Origin: Hortaea werneckii
Taxonomy: Eukaryota; Ascomycota; Dothideomycetes; Mycosphaerellales; Teratosphaeriaceae
Length of the DNA: 64,000 bases
NCBI GenBank assembly: GCA_037044905.1
Contig: JBAOKB010000095.1
Coordinates: 1-64,000 of the forward strand
Reading direction: 5' to 3'
Shown: piece after piece, positions 1 through 9,181 of the stretch
How positions within the stretch are numbered: position 1 is the stretch's first letter
How the letters are laid out: every line of letters begins with the position of its first letter
The notes under the pieces: generated by a model
The model's database searches: none
What the model was told of the DNA's origin: nothing
Seen by the model: only the letters and a program-made list of their open reading frames with translations
Position numbers and translations under genes: made by a program

Positions 1-744
1 GTGAGCTTTCCGCGTTGTGCTAGATCGCTGACATGGCAGACGATGGGATGTAGAGAGCATTCTTTCAGCCTGCCTGTGTCGTAGATCATGGAATGAGTGG
101 AAAGAGACAGCAGTGGTCATGTGGATCTACAGAGGTTGCGTCAGGCATCTACCACAAAGTGTGCTCTGAATGGTCATGGAAGCCTCTTCGGGTCCGGATC
201 GTATTATCGTCTGGAGGATGAGCATCGGTGGATCACCGTTCGTAGTTGATGCTCTCCTCGAGAGCTGAGTGTGCGAGTATTGAGAAGCGTAGAAGAAATG
301 TCGATGAGATCTCACCTTATTTCTACTAATAACTTGACAGCCGCCGGAACACCGGATGGACCAGAATGAGAAGCTTGTCTGTCCTCCGTTGTGATTCGTG
401 TGAAGTCGAAACAGGATGTCGGTGCACCCGCCTCGTAACAGGTGCATGATTAGTCATGTAGGCAGCAGATAGGCCCCATCAATATTTGTTGGGGTTGGCG
501 CAGATTCCCATCAAATTGTAAGCAATGTTTCTTGACCTCAAAGCCCGTGGCTTCGCCGGCAACACCCGAAGCAGGCGGGAGCTCTGGTAGCTTGACGCGC
601 CGACTCTCTGCCTGGAGCTCGAACGTCAAGTGGTCAACGAAACAACCAACGACATCACCATCTGCACGTCACTCTGCGAATCGCCATCTGCTTCAAGACC
701 TCCGATCCACGCAAAGTCGACTCTGTAGCTAGTTCGCGCCCATC
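1..744. other. Intergenic, 5' flank of the proteasome gene
   Basis: I see no gene here. Two short open frames (127-447 minus, 532-732 plus) have no recognisable motif, and the second begins at TTG rather than ATG. The last ~100 bases are presumably the 5' UTR of the proteasome gene that follows. Confidence 0.5.
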
Positions 745-1610
745 ATGTCACGACGCTACGACTCGCGCACCACCATCTTCTCGCCAGAAGGACGTCTCTA
801 CCAGGTCGAATATGCGTTAGAAGCCATCTCTCACGCCGGTACCGCGCTGGGCATATTAGCGAACGATGGAATCGTATTGGCGGCAGAGCGGAAAGTAACG
901 AGCAAGCTGTTGGAGCAGGACACGAGCGCCGAGAAGCTGTACACGTTGAATGAGTGCGTACCAACATAAACGCCTCGAGAGTGGTTCGGCGGTGAATACT
1001 GACCCTTTGCGACAGCAACATGATCTGCGCTGTAGCAGGTATGACAGCCGATGCCAACATCCTCATCAACTACGCCCGTCAAGCCGCTCAAAAGTACCTC
1101 CTCACCTACAACGCCGACATCCCCTGCGAGCAGCTCGTGCGCCGTCTGTGCGACCTGAAGCAAGGATACACTCAACACGGTGGCTTGCGTCCGTTCGGTG
1201 TCTCTTTCATCTACGCAGGTTGGGACCCTCAGAGACAGTTCCAGCTCTACCAGTCGAACCCATCAGGTAACTACGGCGGATGGAAGGCAACGTCAGTAGG
1301 TGCCAACAATGCTTCGGCACAGAGCTTGTTGAAGCAGGACTACGATGAGAACTGCAATTTGAAGCAGGCATGCGAGCTGGCGGTCAGGACACTGAGCAAG
1401 ACCATGGACAGCACAAAGCTGAGCAGCGAGAAGATTGAGTTCGCGACGGTAGGAAAGACGCCGAACGGGACTATCTACCATCATCTGTGGGGCGCAGAAG
1501 AGATTGAGGCGCTGCTCAAGGAGCACGGACTGGCGAAGGAGAACACGGAAGAATCGACGGAGCAGGCAATGGGAAGCGCTGGCTATGCTGAGAACAGGCC
1601 GGAAAGCTAG
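745..1610 (+). CDS. PRE9: 20S proteasome subunit alpha type-4 (alpha-3, Pre9/PSMA4)
   Basis: This is a structural alpha-ring subunit of the 20S core protease, which degrades ubiquitinated proteins in nucleus and cytosol. Exon 1 is 745-953 and exon 2 is 1016-1610. The 62-nt intron 954-1015 has donor GTGCGT, a TACTGAC branch site near 997 and a CAG acceptor. The joined product is 267 residues. It opens with SRRYDSRTTIFSPEGRLYQV, the alpha-subunit N-terminal gate segment, followed by YALEAISHAGTALGI. The second exon contains ADANILINYAR and RPFGVSFIYAGWD and then SGNYGGWKA, all typical of PSMA4. Like other alpha subunits it lacks the N-terminal catalytic threonine. The first ATG in frame with the family start was chosen. 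The acidic, glutamate-rich tail after about residue 245 is normal for this subunit. Confidence 0.95.
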
Positions 1611-1944
1611 AGTAGGCAATGACTGGACGAGGAGGCAATGAATGTGTAAGATACGTTAGCATAAATTTGCATGAGCGCGTGGTCGGTAACTCAGGCCGAA
1701 TACCGTGAATTGAGGTCGAATTCGAGAGACTGAAGCAGTGGTGGCGAGTCACGCGACTGCATGCTGGGCTTCATATCAGCGAGGTCAGCGAGGCAGAGCT
1801 TTCACGTCCTGACACGTACACGAACACATACGAGAATCAACCAACAGATCACAAAAACCTTTTGCAGGTAGGGCAGTGTCTTTTCTTCACGCGGTTTGCC
1901 ACATCGACTGTTTCCTTCACTCATTGTGCGTTCTCGCACACAAA

Positions 1945-3393
1945 ATGGCCCCGCGCTACCGAGCACACCCTCCGCCAGCAGCACCCATGCATCCGATGCA
2001 TTTTCAGCAGGCTCAGCAGAGTGGTTCACCCCTACCAAACCTAAGACAAACTCCAGATCGACGACGCACTCGGCGGACCTCATCCCCTGATCCGCTACAG
2101 ACCGAGCCGTCCAGCGAGCAGCCTCTGAACAAAGCAAGCAGCCCTACTGGTCAGCATGAATTTTTTTCGAATTCGACTGCTGCACGCCACGACGGACCAC
2201 CGACGGCGACTACAAATTGGTCGCCACCGCGGACATCCCTTGACACACCTCAGCCAGGTGGCCGAGCCGGTGGGTCGAGCTCAGTCGCAGCAGCTGGTGG
2301 CTCAGCTTTACCAACGACTACTGCAGACACGCCTGCTCCCCCCGCCGCTCTTTTAGAGCCGGGCGGGCCCTTTCACTACACTACGTTCACCTACACCGGC
2401 AGTAATACCGACCTCAACTCTGTGACGTCGACACAAACTTCTGGCTTTAGTGTCGTAAATCACAAAGCGTACGAAAAGCCGCTTTATATCATTCCAACGG
2501 CAAATGCGGTTGCGCTCTGTCTACATACGAAGCACTGGCTTCTGGATCAGTTCCGGAATCCAGAGCTTTCGGCACCGAACATCCTGAGAGTGGACAGCCA
2601 GAACTTGCATGAACTTCGCTGGATGAGCAGAGGACATCTAGTGGTCGTAGAAGATTCGATATATCTGGAGCGCCACCCGGAAATTCTGGGAAGCATACTC
2701 GCAGTCTCAGTCCCGCAAGATCCAAATCTACGACTCTTCAACACCATCCTCCCTATCGCGCCCCTTCTCCGCCATCTCAGGCAGAACAACTGCCTCAAAG
2801 AAACAGCCAAGAGCATCCCACCCCGCTCCAAGCACCACCCGCGCCTCTTCCACTTCCTAACCCAAACCTTCCTCACCTCCACCACGCCACCGCACCATCC
2901 GGACTACACCGCCGCGCAGCAAATCACCGACTACTGCCCCAGCATCCTCGAACCAAGCACAGCCTTCTCCCGCCTCGAAAGCAACGAGACCCTCTACTTC
3001 GCCACCTCCGGCGTCTCGGAGCCCCTGGATCTAAGTCAGGACCGATACACCCACACCCTGCACCCCGCCGAATCGTCGCTAGCTGGTGACTTGAAACTCG
3101 CATGCTCGGCGTACCTGCTGCTGAAAAGGAAGTTTTTCCAGGCGTTCTGGAAGGAGTGTGTGGCGCATAAAGGGCGGATTAGCGGGACAGCGGAAGGCGG
3201 TTCGCGGGTGCGTTCGGAGCATGCGCATGAGGTGTGGGTGGTGGAGGAGACGAAGTGGAAGGTGAGTCGGGCGAGGCGGTTGGTGGTGGGGTGGCGGGTT
3301 CTGGGGTTTTTGGATGAGAGGAGGTTTTTGCCGTGGTTGAGGGAAGGGGGGATGTTGGAGGGGGTTGGGGGGAGGGAGGGTGAGGATGGGTGA
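1945..3393 (+). CDS. Hypothetical protein, possible divergent SWIRM-like C-terminus
   Basis: I do not recognise this gene firmly. The single-exon product is 482 residues from the ATG at 1945 (AAAATGGCC context); the frame extends back to a GTG at 1876 without an ATG. Residues 1-150 are proline/serine/threonine-rich and probably disordered. A more ordered region follows (YEKPLYIIPTANAVALCLHT, then a leucine-rich stretch). Near residues 385-460, LHPAESSLAGDLKLACSAYL then KRKFFQ and a basic helix resemble the fungal SWIRM domain of chromatin proteins such as Fun19. That match is by eye and weak. The last ~130 bases are very G-rich and encode a glycine/glutamate tail of doubtful significance. If the SWIRM reading is right, a nuclear role would follow. 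Confidence 0.65.
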   Translation: MAPRYRAHPPPAAPMHPMHFQQAQQSGSPLPNLRQTPDRRRTRRTSSPDPLQTEPSSEQPLNKASSPTGQHEFFSNSTAARHDGPPTATTNWSPPRTSLDTPQPGGRAGGSSSVAAAGGSALPTTTADTPAPPAALLEPGGPFHYTTFTYTGSNTDLNSVTSTQTSGFSVVNHKAYEKPLYIIPTANAVALCLHTKHWLLDQFRNPELSAPNILRVDSQNLHELRWMSRGHLVVVEDSIYLERHPEILGSILAVSVPQDPNLRLFNTILPIAPLLRHLRQNNCLKETAKSIPPRSKHHPRLFHFLTQTFLTSTTPPHHPDYTAAQQITDYCPSILEPSTAFSRLESNETLYFATSGVSEPLDLSQDRYTHTLHPAESSLAGDLKLACSAYLLLKRKFFQAFWKECVAHKGRISGTAEGGSRVRSEHAHEVWVVEETKWKVSRARRLVVGWRVLGFLDERRFLPWLREGGMLEGVGGREGEDG

Positions 3394-4008
3394 GGGGGTT
3401 GGGGTTGAGAGGTGTCGCTGGGACGAGAGAGGGGGGAGTGGTGAACGTAGGGGGTTAAGAGCTTTGGTTCGAATAAAAGTTACTGGTCGTTTTGCATAAG
3501 TATGGCGATCTTTGAGATTCTTTTTCTTTATTTCTTGTCCATCCCCGCTGCGTCTATTGCAAACATGCTCAACACACCTCAGAATTTTGCGTTGCCACAG
3601 CTGAGCCGTAAGTTCCTACTTCCACGGGGGTCCAAACTTTTTGGCCCGGGGTAGGTCGTACAAAGAATGATTTCTCGGCTTCGTACACGGCGACGACATT
3701 TCATTTAGCATCACAATCACTTGATCTTGGGGGTAGGTGGCCTCATATAGTTCATAGCGGTCTCAGGTCTAGGCTGCAGTCTCATACCTATTTGAACCTG
3801 CATGGACCGAAACAAAAAAAAAAAATAAAGGAAAAAGAAAAGGCTCGAAGGACAAATTATATCACCTCGGAGATATTTTCTGCACCAAGGTCAAATGGAA
3901 AGATGTACATATAGTATTCTTCCGGACGTTGTCAGCCGCACTCAATATTTTGCAAAATTAAATTCTCTTGAAAAAACAGCTTCCTGGCTCACATCTTGAC
4001 TCGCAATG
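3394..4008. other. Intergenic between convergent genes
   Basis: Shared 3' region of the genes ending at 3393 (plus) and 4009 (minus). It is AT-richer than the coding sequence, with an A-rich tract near 3813-3845. No ORF or RNA gene recognised. Confidence 0.5.
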
Positions 4009-5565
4009 TCAGACTTGGGTGCCCAGTCTTGTTGCCTCGCACATGGACCGCCATTTGTCTATCCTCCTCCGATCTGAACCTTCGGCGACCATGCTTCCAC
4101 TCTCAGAAATCGCAACAGATCGGCAATCCCAGTCGTCGAGATCCACATCTGTCATGCCTTCGAAGTCGTCTTCTGGTACCTCAGTCATCCATTTTGCGAT
4201 GGACTCTCTGTCAACACTTGCCGCCTCTCTGGCCTCGGAACTGATGCGATATCCATCTTCGACGTCATCCACAAAGCCAGACTCGATGTCAGAAGCCGGT
4301 ATTTGAACGCCCATGGCCACAGCATGTGTCTTTGCCGCTTCAACCAGATCTTCGGCCTCAGTAAGTCGATTTGCTAGTTCGCGAGTCTTCTGAATCTGGC
4401 GATGATCGAACGCAAGGTCCGACTCGACTTCTTCGCCTGCAGCTCGTCTCTCCATTCGATCCCAGGCCTCTCGCTCAAATCGTTCATCTCGATCATCAAA
4501 ATCCTGCTGCATTACCCTGAGACGTGTCATTGCGGATTCATAACTCCAGATGACGGCTTCAGCCTCGGTGGTAGCGTTCTTAGGGGCCGGCTCATATAAT
4601 TCGTAAGCCGGATCTTCCCAGATGGGGATGCCGCTTGATCGGCTCTGCATCGATCTTTCATCGAGAGCCTCGGAGTTCTCGTGAGAATTCTCGTCCAGCC
4701 CGAAGGCCTCACGATAGGACGCAGTGTCTGAAAACGCGACTTCGCTTTTGGCTTGGCTGGCTGGTGCTGCAGGAGGTAGGAGATCGACCAGTTTACTGTC
4801 GACGAAAGCGTCCTCGATGTAAGCGAGCATATAAAGCACATTCGATCTTTGAGTCGTCTGCTTGTTCTTAACGAGGCGTTCGTAATCATTCTTCTTTTTC
4901 TCCGCCCATTCTTTCTTCCTCTCGAGCTTGGTTGCTCTCTGATGGAGCCTTTCAACCCTCAGTTCAACATCAGTGTGCCTAGAGAAGTTTTGGAACCTAG
5001 CAATGGCCGATCTGATGTCCGTGATATCCTCTTGGAGGCTCTCACACATGTCGCGAAGCTTATCAATCTTGGGCAGATAAGCGTCTTCAGCATCGCTGAC
5101 CTTTCGACTCTCCTTGATGGTCTCTTGGAGTCGAATGGTGAGATCCGCGTTCGGAATGATAGCCATGCAAGGCTTGCTCCCATCGCTGGCCAAAACAAGC
5201 TTTGTTGGACCATCGGTAAGACAATTTGCCCCCTCCCCATTGTACGTCCAGCGGTCGCCAGGCAACGTACTTGGAATTACCTCACTTGTAACCTCTTGAG
5301 TCTTGGAGCGGGACTTCGAAGGTGGAGTATCGACATGATGAACACCCTCATTCCGTGCCAGTGGGCTATTCAGAAAAGATGTTTCGGATGACCCGTGCAG
5401 CTTGGAAGGGTCGACGCAGCCTTGTCGATGACAAGTGTCTATTTCCTGTTCCAACTTTGACTTGTCTCGTTTGATGTTAAAGAGCGACTTTAACCGGTTA
5501 CCTGCGACGTGAGTGCAATTCCGGAGACGATGAATTCGTTGCTTGACAGCTACATTTATCTTCAT
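4009..5565 (-). CDS. Hypothetical coiled-coil protein
   Basis: I do not recognise a family. One exon of 518 residues from the ATG at 5565; the frame stays open to 5637 but only with a GTG. The N-terminal ~50 residues are basic. Residues ~160-260 contain heptad-like, charge-rich segments (for example LRDMCESLQEDITDIRSAI, then RLHQRATKLERKKEWAEKKK). A second such region lies at ~330-430 (SYESAMTRLRVMQQDFDDRD). The C-terminal ~70 residues are strongly acidic, with an EVPEDDFEGMTDVDLDDWDC stretch. There is no membrane segment or signal peptide. It looks like a soluble structural or scaffold protein, possibly lineage-restricted. It is transcribed divergently from the gene at 6060. Confidence 0.65.
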   Translation of the reverse strand: MKINVAVKQRIHRLRNCTHVAGNRLKSLFNIKRDKSKLEQEIDTCHRQGCVDPSKLHGSSETSFLNSPLARNEGVHHVDTPPSKSRSKTQEVTSEVIPSTLPGDRWTYNGEGANCLTDGPTKLVLASDGSKPCMAIIPNADLTIRLQETIKESRKVSDAEDAYLPKIDKLRDMCESLQEDITDIRSAIARFQNFSRHTDVELRVERLHQRATKLERKKEWAEKKKNDYERLVKNKQTTQRSNVLYMLAYIEDAFVDSKLVDLLPPAAPASQAKSEVAFSDTASYREAFGLDENSHENSEALDERSMQSRSSGIPIWEDPAYELYEPAPKNATTEAEAVIWSYESAMTRLRVMQQDFDDRDERFEREAWDRMERRAAGEEVESDLAFDHRQIQKTRELANRLTEAEDLVEAAKTHAVAMGVQIPASDIESGFVDDVEDGYRISSEAREAASVDRESIAKWMTEVPEDDFEGMTDVDLDDWDCRSVAISESGSMVAEGSDRRRIDKWRSMCEATRLGTQV

Positions 5566-6059
5566 GATGCGTTGTGTTGGGTTTAGGATACGCCGGAGGA
5601 TAATTGGTCCCGGTTTCGTAAGGTAGAGTCGGAACACAAATGCTCAAGGGCAGGATTCAGTAGTTTTTGTGACAGGACTGAACCGAGCGAGGGGATCGAT
5701 GTGCAAGCGCATCATATGTACCAAGCGCTTCCTTTAAGCGCTTGTTTCTGCCATATAAGTCAATGTCATTGTTTGTTTGTGTTTGGTACAGCCGACCAAA
5801 CGTGCTTTCTTTGTCTCCAGGGGCATTAGCCGTGCTAGACCGAGCCAACTCGAAAGGGTGAGGAAGTGAATGCCGATGTCTGACTCGAGTCATTCTGATA
5901 ATCAAGCGCATTGTATTGTAGACATGACACAAATCACTGTCGGTCTCGAGGGTCAGCGGGTGATAAATATGCGGCTTGAGGGTCAACGTAATTCCGTGCA
6001 TGCACTCACGGAGCCCAAGCTTGCTCGACACACCCTAACAAGACCAAGGTAAAGGAACA
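5566..6059. other. Divergent promoter region
   Basis: Lies between the minus-strand coiled-coil gene and the plus-strand gene at 6060, so it must hold both promoters. A 124-codon minus frame (5657-6031) has no recognisable features and is not called. Confidence 0.45.
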
Positions 6060-7016
6060 ATGTTTGAGAAAGCAATTAAGAACGTGACCACAGCATCCTT
6101 GCTTGGAAAGACCAAGTCTAGCCAGACGCAGAAATCCCGCAACCAACTCTTGCCATTCAGCGTCTTGCAAGATTGCAACGGGGAGAATGACGAGGAAGAA
6201 CTCGCGAGGAGCGTCCAAAAGATGATTCTAGACCAGGAAGAAGGCTCTGGATCAAAGCTCAAGTCGAAGCCAAAGCCTCGAGCCTTGGAGGGGGCAAAAG
6301 ATTTGTTGACCACAGACGAGTGCTTGCAGGCGGCTGCAGAGCCAACTCTCTCGCATCGACCTATCGCGGTCAGTAAGAGCTTTGCGCCTTGGATGAGCGA
6401 TTGGCGCAAGCCTGACAGTCGTACCATCCGCGAACGCATTGCAGGTGCCACTACCATCCGCACTTCGACCAAGAGATGGACCTGGAAGCCTGGTCCTCGT
6501 ACAAGGGGCGGCATTCTCCACGCCGACCTCAAGGAAGGCACGATAGTCTGGCACTGGGATATCCGCCCTTGTGAAAGCGACTTCATTCCAGACAGTGACA
6601 AGCGGGTTTTCTTCAAGGACGACGGCTCAAAGTGGTTGAAGAAGGGTCGGTATTGGCTGATAGTTGGCCGCACAGACGAGAAGCTGTGGGAAATACCAAT
6701 CTATACCAATAGTAATACTGGCCTGGCAAGGGTCGCCGGTCGGAACAAGAGAGAGTACTTCAGCATCCGTCCAAAGCACGTCAAATCAGGAAGCTTCGTC
6801 AACCAGAGTCCTACAAACCAGGTTGTCAGCGTCGACTGGATGGCTGATGGCGAAGACCAAGTCCGAGGTCAACAGTTGAGAGAGACGATGGTAGCGCATT
6901 TCCATGAAGTGTTCATGAGAGACATCAACGAGGAGCCGACCCGCGTCGTGGGTGCCATCAGGAAAGAAGACACTTGGGCTGCCTGTGAGAAGGCCAAGCC
7001 CCATATGCCACAATAG
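6060..7016 (+). CDS. Hypothetical protein with a DUF6590-like C-terminal region
   Basis: Single-exon product of 318 residues starting at a genuine ATG. The first ~110 residues are charged and low in hydrophobics. From ~150 a compact domain appears: GGILHADLKEGTIVWHWDIR, then LKKGRYWLIVGRTDEKLWEI and PIYTNSNTGLARV. This pattern (a beta-rich core with RYW-IV followed by PIYT and a G-L segment) resembles the fungal domain of unknown function DUF6590. That likeness is my reading by eye, and no activity is established for the family. No signal peptide or membrane helix is visible, and nothing nearby suggests a pathway. Confidence 0.65.
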   Translation: MFEKAIKNVTTASLLGKTKSSQTQKSRNQLLPFSVLQDCNGENDEEELARSVQKMILDQEEGSGSKLKSKPKPRALEGAKDLLTTDECLQAAAEPTLSHRPIAVSKSFAPWMSDWRKPDSRTIRERIAGATTIRTSTKRWTWKPGPRTRGGILHADLKEGTIVWHWDIRPCESDFIPDSDKRVFFKDDGSKWLKKGRYWLIVGRTDEKLWEIPIYTNSNTGLARVAGRNKREYFSIRPKHVKSGSFVNQSPTNQVVSVDWMADGEDQVRGQQLRETMVAHFHEVFMRDINEEPTRVVGAIRKEDTWAACEKAKPHMPQ

Positions 7017-7185
7017 CAATACCAATCGAGCATGTGAATGCCATATTGCTTGATGGAGTAGATCGCAGTTCCAGCGTTACGGCCCAGACAGAGGATTCGA
7101 GGCGTTCTTGGTTTATTAATTGATGAACCAGTTCACGCATGAGAAAAATTTTAGCTTCCGTTTAATACTTCCGTAGTGATCAAAC

Positions 7186-8733
7186 TTAGTCTGGAAGCTC
7201 CTCGAATCTTCCTTCATCTTTCGCTTGCTGCACCGGGTTCTGAATATCCACCACGCCCGTAGCTTTAAGTCTCTCGAAAAGAACAAAGAGCCTCTCCGCT
7301 TCTCTCTCCTTCTCCTCTTCGGTCATATCCGCGCTAGGTGACGGCCCGCTATCCTCAGCATTCAGTCTCTGACCAGTGACAGGGTTGATATCCGCTCTCG
7401 CTCCGATATTTCCGTTTCCAGATGTGCTACTCCCCTCGGTAGCGCTCGCTGGTACAGGAATACCCTCGCTCATCAGGAAACCGGAAGCAAAGCCGTACCC
7501 AATGTTCTGAACAAATTTGTTTGCGTCCTGGTCGCTAAGCTCGAAAAGGAGTCCAGAGACATTCTTACTGAGGTTTGGCAAGTGAGGAGCACACGTTGCA
7601 CGTAGCAACCGAGCTGATAGAGTCTCGCCCTTCCCAAGCGGCTGATCACGGTCTTGTTCCTGCGGAAGTAGGAGTCTGCGCATCCATCTTTTCATTTCCT
7701 CGCTTGCCAACTGATAGGCACGGCGGATGAGCGTACAGAGAGGCATTGCAGCGAGGTCGAGGTCCTTCTCAGGTGTGTTGCGAAGAGCATTGTCGAAGAT
7801 GGAAACAAGACGATCCATCACCTCTTCAGGATTGTCGGATGGAAAAAGAGGACTAGATTCGGCCTCGTGTTCGGCCGATGCAAAATCCATGCCCATCAAC
7901 GCATTCAGGATTGTACTTATCGGCGGCTGCAGGGGTGGTGATGGCAGCGGGTGGTAGAGGATCAGACTTAGCAAAGGCCCAATCGAGGGTGTAAAGCGAG
8001 ACCTTAGGTCCGGATAATGGGCCATAATGTTGAATATGAGCTTGGCCGTTTCTACCATAGACATTTCTTCCATCGGAGATGTTGCTGACTTCCGACGCCC
8101 CGTCTTCGAGTATGTCTTGCCGTGATGTTCGACATGGCGATTGAGACTGTCGGCCAGCTCGTGGTGCTCGACCAAGTAGTCGAACTGGAGGTTTGTTTTG
8201 TAAGTTAGCAGGAACAGGATTCTCGAAATCACGAACTCGTCATCGCGGTCGTCGACTTTGAGTCTGTCTGCGGCCTTGGAGGCGTAGCCAAGATCGACGA
8301 ACGTCTGGCGAGAAGCTTCATTGAGTAGGAAAGCGTTGGCCAGGGTTCGTAACGCTTCTCTTGATGCGTTCGAGTTGTCGCCATCAAGTGCGTATCGAGA
8401 AAGAGTTGAGATACCCTGTGGGCGTCAGCTTCTGCGGTCTCGGCCTGATTTCAAGTGGCGTACCTTTTTTGAAAAGATGGGAGTGGCAGTAGTCGGATTC
8501 CGGCCAAGAACCTTCACTCGTTCTAACAAGGCTTCCTGTTCTGCTGAGTGTCAGCGGTTGTCTTCTTCGATTCTTTGTTCTTCGGCTGCTTCGGCTTACG
8601 CTTCAGGGAGATTTTGGCACTTTCCAAGTTACGTTCTAGATCCAGTAAGAGTCGGTCCACTTCTTCGGTACCTGTGAAATTGCATTAGGTCTGCTTTGAT
8701 GAGCAAGACGCACATAGAGCTACCTTGAGACAT
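7186..8733 (-). CDS. RIC8: Synembryn / RIC8, G-alpha chaperone and exchange factor
   Basis: RIC8 binds GDP-bound or nascent G-alpha subunits and promotes folding and nucleotide exchange; in filamentous fungi it acts with heterotrimeric G proteins in growth and development (family knowledge). Exons on the minus strand are 8733-8724 (10 nt), 8671-8600, 8543-8464 and 8415-7186, with introns of 52, 56 and 48 nt. The product is 463 residues. It is an all-helical armadillo-like protein with family segments NASREALRTLANAFLLNE, ISRILFLLTYKTNLQFDYLV and the C-terminal ERLFVLFERLKATGVVDIQN. Exon 3 has a tandem CAGCAG acceptor (8546-8541), so two products differing by one residue are possible. The start ATG makes a very short first coding exon, MSQ plus one base. 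The frame closes exactly across all three junctions. Confidence 0.88.
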
Positions 8734-9181
8734 GCTGACGGCGGACACGGCTGGCTGGAGGTGTGTTCGTGTGGATTTGGGCGGCGAGACTGGAGAAAAA
8801 CGAATAGAGAGACAGACACTACGGCCAGAGTTATTTCTGAACGCGAGTCTCGGATTTAATACTCTGTACTCGTGATCCCAGGCAGTATTGGATTCTCATA
8901 CCCGTGAACGGGCGTATTGATGAGACGAGGTGAGATGTGAACTTGAATCTTTGAAGACGATAGTCAGTCACGTGAAAGGACAACCAACGCACGGACATGT
9001 CCTGACTCGCGATAGTTCGAGAGGCTGGGGAGCGCGTAAAGTACGTGGCTCGTGCGCGACGCGAGAAGCGCGTCACCTCCGAACTTCAGTCCTTCGGTCC
9101 TGCACTTCACTCCATCTACCACGCTCGAAATGTTTACATGAAGGCTGTTTGTGCATCTGGTTCAGGCGTTCCGGGAAAGCA
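8734..9181. other. Divergent promoter between RIC8 and RIF1
   Basis: 448 bp between opposing start codons. The frame of RIF1 is open upstream to 8930, but the predicted extension has no family character, so this stretch is treated as promoter and 5' UTR. Confidence 0.5.

Noticed and set aside
3461..3475. GGTTCGAAT resembling a tRNA B-box
   Set aside because: No matching A-box or cloverleaf could be folded around it.
8930..9181. 84-residue N-terminal extension of RIF1
   Set aside because: Arg/Ser-rich without family similarity; the ATG at 9182 starts the recognised N-terminal sequence.
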